Numbered from the stretch's first letter, positions 18,073-27,532 are shown. The stretch is DNA of 64,000 nt from Arthrobacter frigidicola (GCA_003602285.1 QZVU01000004.1:124001-188000), one strand, 5' to 3'. A program made the numbers and translations. The notes: generated by a model from the sequence alone, not told the origin.

Positions 18073-18403
18073 TGGGGTCCTCCCGGTGGATTCGGTCGAT
18101 GGTTCCCCTGGTGTGGGTTCTCACACCCTCCCAGACAGCGACGGAAAACGGGAGGGTGAGGCGCCTCCGGGGCGGTGCGCGTCAGGCGGCGGCCGTTCCG
18201 GCTGGTAGGGTGGAAGGACATGCCTGCGTATCCCGGAGGCCGGAAACGGCCCCGACACCCGCAGCCTGCGTCGATGAGCGCTTTCTTTTGTCCCGCATCC
18301 AGCTTCCCGTATGGAAGCGCGGTGGACACTGTCTGACTTTTCTTCGGCGAACCCCTGTGCCAACCGGCGCCGGGGAAGATGAGAAGAAAGTTCGTGTATA
18401 TAC
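18073..18403. other. Long structured leader before the DEAD-box helicase
   Basis: This 331-base gap carries the structured upstream region of the helicase. GCGCTTTC (from about 18281) can pair with GGAAGCGC (18313-18320). ACTTTTCTTC (18336-18345) can pair with GAAGAAAGT (18383-18391), the only purine-rich stretch before the start, so the start region may be hidden in a hairpin. The sequence just before the ATG contains a TGTATATACA palindrome. A small frame at 18220-18336 is listed separately. Confidence 0.5.
18220..18336 (+). CDS. Possible 38-residue leader ORF
   Basis: A small frame starts at ATG 18220 with a strong ribosome site (GGAAGGAC) and encodes MPAYPGGRKRPRHPQP with a hydrophobic, cysteine-containing second half (SAFFCPASSFPYG). 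It ends 67 bases before the helicase start. It is in the right place to be a regulatory leader peptide but shows no homology I recognise. Confidence 0.3.
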   Translation: MPAYPGGRKRPRHPQPASMSAFFCPASSFPYGSAVDTV

Positions 18404-20074
18404 ATGACTACTTTTGCCGCCCTTGGTGTGCCCAAAGCGCTGGTTTCGAACCTGACCGCGCAGGGAATCACCGAACCTTTCCCCATCCAGGTCAAGACCC
18501 TCCCCGACACCCTCGCGGGACGCGACGTCCTCGGCCGTGGCCGCACCGGCTCGGGAAAGACCCTCGCTTTTGCCCTTCCCATGGTGTCCCGGCTCGCCGA
18601 GCAGGAGGCCGCCTACCGGCGCAAGCCCGGACGCCCGCTGGCCCTGATCCTCGCCCCGACCCGCGAGCTGGCCACCCAGATCAACAACACCGTCGAGCCC
18701 TTGGCCAACGAGCTGGGCCTGAACACCACCGTCATTTACGGCGGGGTTTCCCAGCAGCGCCAGGAAAAGGCCCTGCGGGCCGGCGTCGACATTGTCATCG
18801 CGTGCCCCGGCCGCCTCGAGGACCTGATGCGCCAGAAGCTCATCACCCTTGAATCGGTGGAGATCACCATCCTCGACGAGGCCGACCACATGGCCGACCT
18901 GGGCTTCCTGCCCGTCGTGAAGAAGATCATGGACACCACGCCCACCGAGGGCCAGCGCCTGCTGTTCTCGGCGACCCTCGACAACGGCGTGGACAAGCTC
19001 GTCAACCGGTACCTGAGCAAGCCCGTCACCCACTCGGTCGACGATCCCCAGGCCGCGGTGACCACCATGGAGCACCACGTGCTGCTCATCGGCGACCAGA
19101 CCCAGAAGAAGCAGCTGATCGTTCAGCTTGCCTCCGGCACCGGGCGCCGCCTGCTGTTCATGCGCACCAAGCACCACGCCCGCAAGCTGGCCAAGACCCT
19201 CACCGACGCCGGCATCCCCGCCGTCGACCTCCACGGCAACCTCTCGCAGAACGCCCGCGACCGGAACCTTGCGGAGTTCTCCAGCGGTGATGTGCGCGTC
19301 CTCGTGGCGACCGACGTCGCCGCCCGCGGCGTGCACGTCGACGACGTCGAACTCGTCGTCCACGTCGACCCGCCCACCGAGCACAAGGCATACCTCCACC
19401 GTTCGGGCCGGACCGCCCGCGCCGGGTCCTCGGGCACCGTCGTGACGATCACCCTGCCGGAGCAGAAGTCGGAGGTGCAGAAGCTGATGCGCGCCGCCGG
19501 CGTCGACGTCGCCTTCGAGAACGTCAAGGCAACCTCGCCGCTGGTGGGCAAGCTGATCGGTGAGGTCGCCGAGAAGATCGATCCGCGCACCCGCGCCGCA
19601 CTCATCGCCCAGCGCGACACCGCCCGTGGTGAGGGCACCTCCACCGGTGCCAACGCCCAGCGCAAGCGCGCCCGCCGCGGTGCCGCAGCACCCGCTGCCG
19701 GCGGACGCGGCGGCAGGGGCGGCCGTGGACGTGTCGCGGCCGAGGCGCAGCCCGCCCAGGCCAACCGCGCCGACCGCCGCAAGGACCAGCCGCAGGCACC
19801 GCGCTTCGGCACCGAGGCAGGCGCCGGCGCAGGCCGCCGCCGCTCCGCCGAGGGCCGTCCCGCCGCCGACACCGCCGGAACCCGCAGCCGCCGTCCCGCA
19901 ACGGGCCAGCGCGCCGCGGACGTCGCTCCCCGCCGTCCGGCGGCCGCCGGCGGAACGTCCTCGGGCCAGCGCAGCCACGCACCGGCCGCAGCGGGCCGTC
20001 CCGCCAGCGCCGGGCGCGCCGGTGGCTCCCGCAGGGCCAGCGCTCCGGCGTCGAACGACCGCCGCACGCGCTAA
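18404..20074 (+). CDS. DEAD-box ATP-dependent RNA helicase
   Basis: A 556-residue RNA helicase. The core (1-400) shows the Q motif region (PFPIQVKTLPDTLAGRDV), Walker A GRTGSGKT (Gly-Arg in place of the usual Ala-x), PTRELATQI, GG, DEAD (LDEADHMADLGF), SAT (LFSATLD), and the C-terminal motifs VATDVAARGVHVDDVELVVH and HRSGRTARAG. The tail from about 420 is very basic and low-complexity (Arg, Ala, Gly) and probably binds RNA. No strong ribosome site is seen; the long upstream leader suggests temperature or structure control, as in cold-shock helicases. A terminator follows at 20109. Confidence 0.95.
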   Translation: MTTFAALGVPKALVSNLTAQGITEPFPIQVKTLPDTLAGRDVLGRGRTGSGKTLAFALPMVSRLAEQEAAYRRKPGRPLALILAPTRELATQINNTVEPLANELGLNTTVIYGGVSQQRQEKALRAGVDIVIACPGRLEDLMRQKLITLESVEITILDEADHMADLGFLPVVKKIMDTTPTEGQRLLFSATLDNGVDKLVNRYLSKPVTHSVDDPQAAVTTMEHHVLLIGDQTQKKQLIVQLASGTGRRLLFMRTKHHARKLAKTLTDAGIPAVDLHGNLSQNARDRNLAEFSSGDVRVLVATDVAARGVHVDDVELVVHVDPPTEHKAYLHRSGRTARAGSSGTVVTITLPEQKSEVQKLMRAAGVDVAFENVKATSPLVGKLIGEVAEKIDPRTRAALIAQRDTARGEGTSTGANAQRKRARRGAAAPAAGGRGGRGGRGRVAAEAQPAQANRADRRKDQPQAPRFGTEAGAGAGRRRSAEGRPAADTAGTRSRRPATGQRAADVAPRRPAAAGGTSSGQRSHAPAAAGRPASAGRAGGSRRASAPASNDRRTR

Positions 20075-20108
20075 GCTCCGCTGATCCAGCAGAGCCGATC
20101 GAACTGAG

Positions 20109-20140
20109 AGGCCCCTTCCCGCACGGGAAGGGGCCTTTCT
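20109..20140 (+). terminator. Rho-independent terminator of the helicase gene
   Basis: AGGCCCCTTCCC, loop GCAC, GGGAAGGGGCCTTT, then TCT. A perfect 12-base stem with a short T run, 35 bases after the stop. Confidence 0.85.
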
Positions 20141-20185
20141 GCTGCGTGGGCCTTTGCTGGGTGGGGCGTTTGCTGTGTTGGGGGC

Positions 20186-20346
20186 CCGCAGAGTTGGCAG
20201 CTAACCACGCTTTGGGGGCGAGAAAGCGTGGTGAGCTGCAGTTTCAGCGAGCAGGAAGCGCGGATGCGTGTCGGGCACTTCCGCAGAGTTGGCAGCTAAT
20301 CACGCTTTGGGGGCGTGAAAGCGTGGTGAGCTGCAGTTTCGGCGGG
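20186..20346. repeat. Two copies (A and B) of a ~60 bp palindromic repeat
   Basis: Copy A has arms at 20197-20213 and 20223-20239, copy B at 20292-20308 and 20318-20334. Each arm is about 17 bases: GCAGCT(A)ACCACGCTTT and its near-complement AAAGCGTGGTGAGCTGC, with GGGGGCG in the loop. Both are flanked by CCGCAGAGTTG on the left and CAGTTTC on the right. Starts are 95 bases apart. They fill the gap between the helicase terminator and the yccF gene. A third copy lies behind yccF. Confidence 0.9.
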
Positions 20347-20407
20347 GGCCAGGGCGCCCGGGGTGCAGATCTCCGGACGCTGTGCCCGGCGATGCGACAA
20401 TGGGCCC

Positions 20408-20809
20408 ATGAATACAGTCCTGAACGTGATCTGGCTGCTCTTCGGCGGCATCTGGCTGGCCCTCGGCTACTTCGCCGCCGGCATCCTGTGCTGCGTCCTG
20501 ATCATCACGATCCCCTTCGGAATCGCCTCCTTCCGGATCGGCCTCTACGCCCTGTGGCCCTTCGGACGGACAGTGGTGGACCGCGGCGGGCAGGTGTCCT
20601 TCTTCTCCACCCTGGGCAACATCATCTGGCTGCTCGTCGCGGGGATCTGGATCGCCATCGGGCACGTCCTCACGGCGATCCCCATGTTCGTGAGCATCAT
20701 CGGGATTCCCCTGGGCATCGCCAACCTGAAGCTCATCCCCGTGTCACTGATGCCGCTGGGGAAGGTCATCGTGGAGACGCGGGGCACTCGGATTCCCCAG
20801 TACCGCTGA
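20408..20809 (+). CDS. YccF domain membrane protein
   Basis: A 133-residue inner-membrane protein made of two repeats of the YccF domain: each has a hydrophobic helix with a conserved NVIWLLFGGIWLALGY or NIIWLLVAGIWIAIGH start, followed by an IPFGIASFRI or IPLGIANLKL loop and an LWPFGRTVV or LMPLGKVIV end. Function is unknown. It is probably leaderless: GACAAT (20396-20401) is seven bases before the ATG. Palindromic repeat copies flank it on both sides. Confidence 0.88.
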   Translation: MNTVLNVIWLLFGGIWLALGYFAAGILCCVLIITIPFGIASFRIGLYALWPFGRTVVDRGGQVSFFSTLGNIIWLLVAGIWIAIGHVLTAIPMFVSIIGIPLGIANLKLIPVSLMPLGKVIVETRGTRIPQYR

Positions 20810-20865
20810 CCCCCGGGTCGGTAAGAGCGCCAAGGCACCGGGACGCGGGGTGCGCCCCGGAAACG

Positions 20866-20931
20866 CCGCCGAGTTCGCAGCTCACCACGCTTAGACAGGC
20901 TCGAAGCGTGGTGAGCTGCACTTTCGGCGGA
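20866..20931. repeat. Third copy (C) of the palindromic repeat
   Basis: Arms GCAGCTCACCACGCTT (20877-20892) and AAGCGTGGTGAGCTGC (20904-20919) are perfectly complementary over 16 bases. Outer arms CCGCCGA and TCGGCGG extend the stem. It lies between the convergent yccF and penicillin-binding protein genes, where it could also terminate transcription. Confidence 0.9.
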
Positions 20932-20943
20932 GGCGGGTGGCTC

Positions 20944-22929
20944 CTAGGACCCCGCTCCCCGAAGGAACGCCTCCATCAGCGGTCCACCCGAGGTCGACCC
21001 GAGCTCGCCCTCTTCGACGAAGACGGCGACGGCGAGGTCGCCCTGCAGTGCGACGATCCACGCGTGGGTCCGCGGCGGGGTCTCGCTGCCGAACTCCGCG
21101 GTCCCGGTCTTGGCGTGCACGGGATCGCCCGGGACGCCGGCGAGCATGCCCGCACCGCCCTCGGTGACCACGGCCCGCATCAGCGTCCGCAGGGTGGCGG
21201 CCTCCTCCGCCGTCAGTTTGCTGGGTTTAGCCGGCGCGTTGGTTGACTTGGAGGCATCCTCCGACGGCCCGGAGGACGGGGACGCCGACGAGGACGCCGA
21301 CGGCGCGGAGTCCGACGGCGACGCGTCGTCCTGCCCGCCCGCCAGCACCGTCGGGGTGACCCGGGCGCCCTTGCCCACGCTCGCGGCCATGGTCGCCAGC
21401 GCCAGCGGAGAGACGAGGATTTCGCCCTGCCCGATCATCGACGCGGCGTGTGCGGTGCCCTCGGCCTCAGTGGGCACGACGCCGAAGAAGGCGGGCGTGC
21501 CGATGGAGGCTTCAACCCCGATGCCCAGGTCAGCGGCGGCCGAGGCGAGTTCCTGCTGGGACACCTGATCGCGGTTGGAGATGAACCCGGTGTTGCAGGA
21601 CTGCGCGAAACTCTGGAGGAGCGGGATCGTTCCGGTGAACTGCTCCGGGTAGGTGCTCGCGTTGTTGAAGCTGCGCCCGTCGACGGTGAGCTCGGCGGGA
21701 CATTCGGTGGGGGACTCCGGGGTGAGGCCCTTGCGCAGCAGCGCGAGGGTGGTCGCGATCTTGAAGGTGGATCCCGGCGGGTACTGCCCGAGCAGTGCGG
21801 TGGGCAGGCCTTCACTGCCGGGCCCGTTCGCCGCGGTCAGCACTTCCCCGGTGCTCGGGCGGATGGCGACGATCGAAGACGCCGAGGGCTCCTCGGCAAG
21901 CGTGTTCTCGGCAAGGGTCTGCAGCTTCGCGTCGAGCGTCGTGGCGAGCGGTTTTCCATTCACCGGGGACTTGGCGAACAGCGGCCGGGGCGTCAGGGTC
22001 GTCCCGTCCCCGAGAACCGCGGAAATCATCACCCCGGGGGTTCCGGCAAGCAGGTCGTTGTGCTGGCGCTGCAGGCCGGACAAGCCGGTGATGTCCCCGG
22101 CCTCGAGCTTCCCGCCGGACTGCTCGATCAGTTCGGCCGTCGGCTCCCCGACGGTGCCCAGCAGCTCACGGGCAAAGGACCGGGTCGGGGCCAGTTCACG
22201 GAAGTCCTGAAGGGCAACGGCCCCCGGGATGGCATCGATGGCGGCGCGGTCGGCCGCGAGCGGGGCATCCTCGCGCAGCACGATGGCCTCGACGAACGCC
22301 TCCGCGCCGGCGGTGGACACCTGCTCCGCGTAGGACGCCGGATCGATCTCCACGAGTGAGGCGAGGGCTCGTGCCGCGGCGTCGTGCCCCTCCTCGGGGG
22401 CTTTGGTCTTGTCGATGCCGACCCGCAGGACCGTGCGCTGCGTGACCAGCACCTCGCCGTTGGCGCCGGTGATGTCGCCCCGGTCGGCAGGAATTTCCTC
22501 ACGGGCGAGGTGTTCATCGACGCGCAGTTCCGGCACGAAGATGGACGGGTCCCATTCGGCCTGCCACTCGTCCTCCTCCCGGGAGAGCTCCACCGATGTC
22601 GAGTACGTCCAGTCCTCGTCCGAGGCGTCGACGTCCCACACGTAGTCGAGGGTGGCGGTGGCGGTGTCCTCGCCGGTGGATTCCACGCCACCCACGGCCA
22701 CCGTGGGCTTTAGGGGGGCAAGTGCCTCGGTGATGGTGCCCAGGTCCGTGGTGACATCCTCGGCCTTGACGACGGTGAAGGCGGAGCCCCCGACGTCGAG
22801 TTCCGACAGGCCTGCTGCGAGCTCTTTCGCGGCATCGGCGGCACTCGGCCGGTCGTCGGCGCACGCGGCGAGCGAGGCCGCCAGGACGGCGGTGGTCAGG
22901 ACGGCGGTCAAGCGATGAAATTTCCCCAT
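20944..22929 (-). CDS. Penicillin-binding protein with MecA_N-type domain, lipoprotein
   Basis: A 661-residue cell-wall transpeptidase. The N-terminus has a lipoprotein signal with lipobox LAAC. Residues about 30-145 resemble the NTF2-like MecA_N domain found in PBP2a-type proteins; a dimerisation domain follows (EIPADRGDITGANGEVL). The transpeptidase domain carries the active serine in PPGSTFKIAT, a QSCNTGF motif (SxN) and the KTGTAEFG box near the C-terminus. A Ser/Pro/Asp-rich insertion (about residues 545-580) interrupts the domain. I chose ATG 22929, where the signal peptide begins. It is divergent from clpB, with the clpB HAIR site between them. Confidence 0.9.
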   Translation of the reverse strand: MGKFHRLTAVLTTAVLAASLAACADDRPSAADAAKELAAGLSELDVGGSAFTVVKAEDVTTDLGTITEALAPLKPTVAVGGVESTGEDTATATLDYVWDVDASDEDWTYSTSVELSREEDEWQAEWDPSIFVPELRVDEHLAREEIPADRGDITGANGEVLVTQRTVLRVGIDKTKAPEEGHDAAARALASLVEIDPASYAEQVSTAGAEAFVEAIVLREDAPLAADRAAIDAIPGAVALQDFRELAPTRSFARELLGTVGEPTAELIEQSGGKLEAGDITGLSGLQRQHNDLLAGTPGVMISAVLGDGTTLTPRPLFAKSPVNGKPLATTLDAKLQTLAENTLAEEPSASSIVAIRPSTGEVLTAANGPGSEGLPTALLGQYPPGSTFKIATTLALLRKGLTPESPTECPAELTVDGRSFNNASTYPEQFTGTIPLLQSFAQSCNTGFISNRDQVSQQELASAAADLGIGVEASIGTPAFFGVVPTEAEGTAHAASMIGQGEILVSPLALATMAASVGKGARVTPTVLAGGQDDASPSDSAPSASSSASPSSGPSEDASKSTNAPAKPSKLTAEEAATLRTLMRAVVTEGGAGMLAGVPGDPVHAKTGTAEFGSETPPRTHAWIVALQGDLAVAVFVEEGELGSTSGGPLMEAFLRGAGS

Positions 22930-23049
22930 CGGGCCATTATGGCCGACAGCGGCCCCTCTCCGAACCGGGCTCGAACGAACACCGCCCGGCCGGCCGCCAC
23001 CCGGCAGATTCGCTGGAGGCGAACCGGGCATAAAATTCCACGGGACAAG

Positions 23050-23070
23050 GTTGAGTCAGGTACACTCAAC
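23050..23070. promoter_or_regulatory. HAIR element upstream of clpB
   Basis: GTTGAGT, seven bases, ACTCAAC: a perfectly symmetric HAIR site 57 bases before the clpB start. It places clpB under HspR together with the dnaK operon. Confidence 0.92.
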
Positions 23071-23126
23071 TTAGATTTTGGAAGGTGTTCCGAGCAGGAA
23101 CATCGTCGATAGCGAAGGATGGGTCC

Positions 23127-25739
23127 ATGGACGCAAAATTCACCACCAAGAGCCAGGAGGCTCTTTCGGCTGCGGCGATGAACGCTTCGACGGCGGGCAA
23201 TCCCCAGGTCGAAACGCCGCACTTCCTCAAGGCGCTGATGGATCAGCGGGAGGGCATCGCCGTGGCCCTGCTCAAGGCCGCCGGCGCCTCACCCGACGAC
23301 ATCAGCGTGCAGGCCAGCACGGCCATCCGCGCCCTGCCCTCCTCCTCGGGGTCGAACGTGGCCCAGGCCCAGTTCTCCCGGGGTGCCCTGCAGGTGATTT
23401 CCGCTGCCCAGCAGGAGGCCGAAGCGCTCGGGGACCAGTTCGTCTCCACTGAGCACCTTCTGCTCGGGCTCGCCGCCGACTCCGGACCCGCCGGCCGGAT
23501 CCTGCGCGAGGCCGGAATCTCCCGCGACGCGCTCGCGGCCGCGCTCCCCGGCGTCCGGGGCGACCGCAGGGTGACCTCCGCCGACCCGGAGAACACCTTT
23601 CAGGCCCTCGAGAAGTTCGGCGTCGACCTGACCGAGCTGGCGCGGGCGGGCAGGCTCGACCCGGTGATCGGGCGCGACTCCGAGATCCGCCGCGTCGTGC
23701 AGGTGCTCTCGCGCCGCACCAAGAACAACCCGGTGCTGATCGGTGAGCCCGGCGTCGGCAAGACGGCCGTCGTCGAAGGCCTCGCGCAGCGCATGGTCGC
23801 CGGGGACGTCCCGGAGTCCCTCCGCGGCAAGTCCCTCATCAGCCTCGACCTCGGCTCGATGATCGCCGGCGCGAAGTACCGGGGCGAATTCGAGGAGCGG
23901 CTCAAGGCCGTGCTCGAGGAGATCCGGTCCTCCAACGGGCAGGTCGTCACCTTCATCGACGAGCTGCACACCGTGGTCGGGGCCGGTGCCGCCGAGGGTT
24001 CGATGGACGCCGGCAACATGCTCAAGCCCATGCTCGCCCGTGGCGAGCTGCGCCTGATCGGCGCCACAACCCTTGACGAGTACCGCGAGAACGTGGAGAA
24101 GGACCCCGCGCTGGAGCGGCGCTTCCAGCAGGTCTACGTGGGGGAGCCGTCGGTGGAGGACACCATCGGCATCCTGCGCGGGCTCAAGGAACGCTACGAG
24201 GCCCACCACAAGGTCTCTATCGCCGACTCCGCCCTGGTGGCCGCGGCGACCCTGTCCAACCGGTACATCTCCGGGCGGCAGCTGCCGGACAAGGCCATCG
24301 ACCTCGTGGACGAGGCCGCGTCGCGCCTGCGCATGGAGATCGACTCCGCCCCGGTGGAGATCGACGAGCTGCGCCGCGCCATCGATCGGATGCGCATGGA
24401 GGAGCTCGCGCTGGAGCGTGAGACCGACGAGGCCTCCCAGGAGCGGCTCGAGGACCTGCGCGCGGTCATGGCGGACCGGCAGGAGCAGCTCTCCGCACTC
24501 AATGCCCGGTGGGAGGCCGAGAAGGCTGGCCTGAACCGGGTCGGCGACCTGAAGGCCTCCCTCGACGAACTGCGCTCGCAGGCCGACAAGGCCCAGCGCG
24601 AGGGCGATCTGGAGACGGCCTCGCGGATCCTGTACGGGGAGATTCCGCAGGTGCAGCGGGAGCTCGACGCCGCCCAGGCCGCCGAGCAGGAATCGGCGGG
24701 GGAGGCCCCGGAGCTGATGGTGGCCGAAGAGGTGACGGCCAATGACATCGCGGAGGTCATCTCGGCGTGGACCGGCATTCCCGCCGGCCGCATGCTCCAG
24801 GGCGAGAGCCAGAAGCTGCTGCACATGGAGGAGGTCATCGGGTCCCGGCTGATCGGCCAGTCCAAGGCGGTCGCGTCGGTCTCGGACGCGGTGCGCCGTG
24901 CCCGGGCCGGGGTGTCCGACCCGAACCGGCCCACCGGCTCCTTCCTGTTCCTCGGCCCGACCGGTGTCGGCAAGACCGAACTCGCGAAGGCGCTGGCGGA
25001 CTTCCTGTTCGACGACGAGCGCTCCATGGTGCGCCTCGACATGTCCGAATACTCCGAGAAGCACTCGGTCGCCCGGCTCGTCGGCGCGCCTCCGGGCTAT
25101 GTCGGCTACGAGGAGGGCGGCCAGCTCACCGAGGCGGTCCGCCGCCGTCCGTACAGCGTCGTGCTGCTCGATGAAGTGGAGAAGGCGCATCCGGAGGTCT
25201 TCGACATCCTCCTGCAGGTGCTCGACGACGGCCGGCTGACCGACGGGCAGGGACGCACCGTGGATTTCCGCAACGTCATCCTGGTGCTGACCTCCAACCT
25301 GGGCTCGCAGTTCCTGATGGATCCCTCGCTCGATGACGCGGCCCGCCGCCAGGCCGTGATGGCGACGGTGAACGCCAGCTTCCGGCCGGAGTTCCTCAAC
25401 CGGCTCGACGACGTGATCATCTTCGACGCGCTGAGCCTCGATGAGCTGTCGAAGATCGTCGACCTTCAGGTGGAGGCGCTGGGCAAGCGGCTGCAGGAGC
25501 GCCGTCTCACCCTCGAGGTCACGCCGGCGGCCAGCGAGTGGCTGGCCCTCACCGGGTTCGACCCGGCCTACGGGGCCCGGCCCCTGCGCCGGCTCGTGCA
25601 GCGGGAGATCGGTGACCAGCTCGCCCGGGGCATCCTGGCCGGGGAGATCACCGACGGGGACCGGGTCCTCGTCGACCGGGACGGCGATGGAAGTGCCGAC
25701 GGTCAGCGGGAGGGGCTGAGCCTGCGCGCCGTCGCCTAG
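23127..25739 (+). CDS. clpB: ATP-dependent disaggregase ClpB
   Basis: An 870-residue Hsp100 chaperone. It has the N-terminal Clp-N repeats (about 1-145), AAA1 with Walker [14 protein letters not shown], the coiled-coil M domain (about 400-525, which distinguishes ClpB from ClpA/ClpC), AAA2 with Walker [15 protein letters not shown], and the C-terminal ClpB-D2-small domain ([17 protein letters not shown]). ClpB pulls proteins out of aggregates together with DnaK, DnaJ and GrpE. I chose ATG 23127 ([13 protein letters not shown]), with GAAGGA upstream. An HspR HAIR element lies in its promoter. Confidence 0.99.
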   Translation: MDAKFTTKSQEALSAAAMNASTAGNPQVETPHFLKALMDQREGIAVALLKAAGASPDDISVQASTAIRALPSSSGSNVAQAQFSRGALQVISAAQQEAEALGDQFVSTEHLLLGLAADSGPAGRILREAGISRDALAAALPGVRGDRRVTSADPENTFQALEKFGVDLTELARAGRLDPVIGRDSEIRRVVQVLSRRTKNNPVLIGEPGVGKTAVVEGLAQRMVAGDVPESLRGKSLISLDLGSMIAGAKYRGEFEERLKAVLEEIRSSNGQVVTFIDELHTVVGAGAAEGSMDAGNMLKPMLARGELRLIGATTLDEYRENVEKDPALERRFQQVYVGEPSVEDTIGILRGLKERYEAHHKVSIADSALVAAATLSNRYISGRQLPDKAIDLVDEAASRLRMEIDSAPVEIDELRRAIDRMRMEELALERETDEASQERLEDLRAVMADRQEQLSALNARWEAEKAGLNRVGDLKASLDELRSQADKAQREGDLETASRILYGEIPQVQRELDAAQAAEQESAGEAPELMVAEEVTANDIAEVISAWTGIPAGRMLQGESQKLLHMEEVIGSRLIGQSKAVASVSDAVRRARAGVSDPNRPTGSFLFLGPTGVGKTELAKALADFLFDDERSMVRLDMSEYSEKHSVARLVGAPPGYVGYEEGGQLTEAVRRRPYSVVLLDEVEKAHPEVFDILLQVLDDGRLTDGQGRTVDFRNVILVLTSNLGSQFLMDPSLDDAARRQAVMATVNASFRPEFLNRLDDVIIFDALSLDELSKIVDLQVEALGKRLQERRLTLEVTPAASEWLALTGFDPAYGARPLRRLVQREIGDQLARGILAGEITDGDRVLVDRDGDGSADGQREGLSLRAVA

Positions 25740-25770
25740 CGTGCGGGCCCCGCAGCTCTTCTCAGGCGGG

Positions 25771-25799
25771 CCGGAGCCTACTCGGTGAGCAGGCTCCGG
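25771..25799. terminator. Hairpin between convergent genes
   Basis: CCGGAGCCT and AGGCTCCGG form a perfect nine-base stem around an 11-base loop, overlapping the stop codon of the leftward gene at 25778. Probably a shared terminator of clpB and that gene. Confidence 0.5.
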
Positions 25800-27346
25800 C
25801 TCAGCGTTGCGTCGTCCTGCAGGACGGCGAAGCAGTCAACCCGGCGGTCGCCGTCGGCCCAGGTGCCCTCGGTGGGCGTCACGCGCAGCAGTTCGATCCT
25901 GCCGGCTCCGGCCGCGACACCTGAGTCGATCGGGGCGGTTTCACAGGCCGCGTCGGCCCGGGCCCCAAGCTGGCCGCGGCCGGGGAATTCGGCGTCATCC
26001 GGGTAGAACTCCGAGGCGATCAGCTGGGCCCGGTGCGGCGTCGAGCAGGTCACGATGGTGACATCGCTCTCGATGTCGGTGAAATCGAGGAGGCAATGCC
26101 CGGCGGTGAGCACCGACGGCGGCACCTCTTCGGCGATCACTCCGTCGGCGCCGGCCGCGGTCGGGATGTCCTCCGGCGACTGGGGGTCACCGGCGCCGGT
26201 CAGACCGCGCACCAGGCTGACAGCCAACCAGGCGAGCAGGGCCAGGACCGCGACACCGCCGAGGACAAGCAGCGCCACCGGGCGCCGGGACTTCTCCCGA
26301 CGCTCACGGGACCGCGCCCGCCGCGGGCCCATGGGGTCGCCGGCGTCGCCTGCCGGGGCCCAGGCGGACCGCCGGGCACCGGGCTCGGCCGACGGATCGG
26401 CGGTCTCCGGGCCACCGGATGCGCTACGGGAGACGGCGGTTGCGCCGGCCCGTCCGGCGGCGCCGGACGAAGCCGCGGGGCCGACCCCGAGAGCGGCCGG
26501 ATCGGTTCCCGCGAGGAGGCCGGAGTGGGCGGCACCGGATCCGACCGCCACCGTTTCAAGGAGGGGGTTGAGGCGGAGGTCCTCGGTATCGTCGGCCGCG
26601 GAAACCTCGGATCCGCCCGTGCCGGCGTCCTCGGCGGAGGCGTCCGCGGGCGCGGTGGAGGCGGACGGATCTCCGGCGGACCGGGCAGAGGTGGATCCCG
26701 CGGAGCTGTGGGGAGCGGGCTGCTCCCCGGCGGGCCCGGCCGGAGGCCCGTCGCCGGAAGGGGTGTCCCCGCCCCGGCCGTCCGGGATCGGCGAACCGGT
26801 TGATCCGCCGGCCGCGGAGGCGCCGGACCGGGGGCCACCGCTCTGGGTGTCACCGCACTGGGTCCCACTGCTCTGGGTCTTACTGCTCTGGGTCTCACTG
26901 CTCTGGGGGGTGGCTTCCGCCGCATCACCGGCGGAACCGCCCGCAGGTGCTATGCCCGACGGCGCCGCCGTCACGGTCGGCGCGTTGGCAGGCAGGGGGC
27001 CAGCCAGGAGGGCGGCGTCCTCGGCCTCGTCCGCCACGGCCTGGGCTTCGGCCGCCGCGTCCTCGAGGGCTGCTGCCTCGGCGGCGGTCTTGCTGACGGA
27101 CGCAGGTGCCAGCACCGGTTCGGCGAGCGTCAGGTCCTCCGCCGTCACCGACAGCTCGGGTTCCGCCGGGGCGCCGGCGGCGGGTGCTTCCGCGTCCCCC
27201 GCGGGCCCGACAGTGTCGGTATCCGGGTCCGTATCCGGGTCCGTATTCAGGCCCGCATCCCGGGGCACATCCTGGTGCCCGCCGGCGTCCGGCTTCCCCT
27301 GATCCTCCGGACCACGCTGGGCGTTCTCCCGATTCTTCGTAGCCAA
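25778..27346 (-). CDS. Membrane protein with low-complexity N-terminus and septum-formation-like domain
   Basis: A 522-residue protein. The first 340 residues are disordered, rich in Ala, Gly, Ser, Thr, Asp and Pro, with short repeats (DPDTDPDTDT; SSETQSSKTQSSGTQ). After a basic stretch (RRARSRERREKSRR) comes one membrane helix (PVALLVLGGVAVLALLAWLA) and then a ~110-residue extracellular domain with three cysteines (GHCLLDF, VTCSTPHRAQL, DAACETAP) plus VDCF, matching the septum formation domain of actinobacterial proteins. Its role in division or envelope is not proven. Length of the disordered part is probably variable between strains because of the tandem DNA repeats. Confidence 0.75.
   Translation of the reverse strand: MATKNRENAQRGPEDQGKPDAGGHQDVPRDAGLNTDPDTDPDTDTVGPAGDAEAPAAGAPAEPELSVTAEDLTLAEPVLAPASVSKTAAEAAALEDAAAEAQAVADEAEDAALLAGPLPANAPTVTAAPSGIAPAGGSAGDAAEATPQSSETQSSKTQSSGTQCGDTQSGGPRSGASAAGGSTGSPIPDGRGGDTPSGDGPPAGPAGEQPAPHSSAGSTSARSAGDPSASTAPADASAEDAGTGGSEVSAADDTEDLRLNPLLETVAVGSGAAHSGLLAGTDPAALGVGPAASSGAAGRAGATAVSRSASGGPETADPSAEPGARRSAWAPAGDAGDPMGPRRARSRERREKSRRPVALLVLGGVAVLALLAWLAVSLVRGLTGAGDPQSPEDIPTAAGADGVIAEEVPPSVLTAGHCLLDFTDIESDVTIVTCSTPHRAQLIASEFYPDDAEFPGRGQLGARADAACETAPIDSGVAAGAGRIELLRVTPTEGTWADGDRRVDCFAVLQDDATLSRSLLTE
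26839..26910. repeat. 15 bp tandem repeat inside the septum-domain gene
   Basis: About five units of a 15-mer, best form TGCTCTGGGTCTCAC, in frame with the leftward gene and coding for S-S-x-T-Q-type pentapeptides. Confidence 0.8.
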
Positions 27347-27532
27347 CCGTTGTCTCCTCGGAGGGTTTTCGTTCTGCGCCCGGAAATGGGACCTTAGGGC
27401 AGAACTCTATCCAAATTTCCGGCCCTGGGGCCCCCGCCTTCACCGGCCGGCGCGCGGCCCTTCCGTGCGATCGCGGGCCGACGCGTCATGCTGGTCACAA
27501 CGGCACGCGGACATACGGGAAAGCATGTAACC

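Noticed and set aside
18069-18329. An 86-codon frame on the minus strand opposite the helicase leader
   Set aside because: No ribosome site, overlaps the M20 gene start region and shows no conserved pattern; the plus-strand leader frame has the better start.
20186-20931. Palindromic repeats considered as a CRISPR array
   Set aside because: Copies are not evenly spaced, spacers are unequal, a gene lies between them, and no cas genes are present.
23289-25190. A 633-codon open frame opposite clpB
   Set aside because: It mirrors ClpB codons, shows no domain and has no ribosome site.
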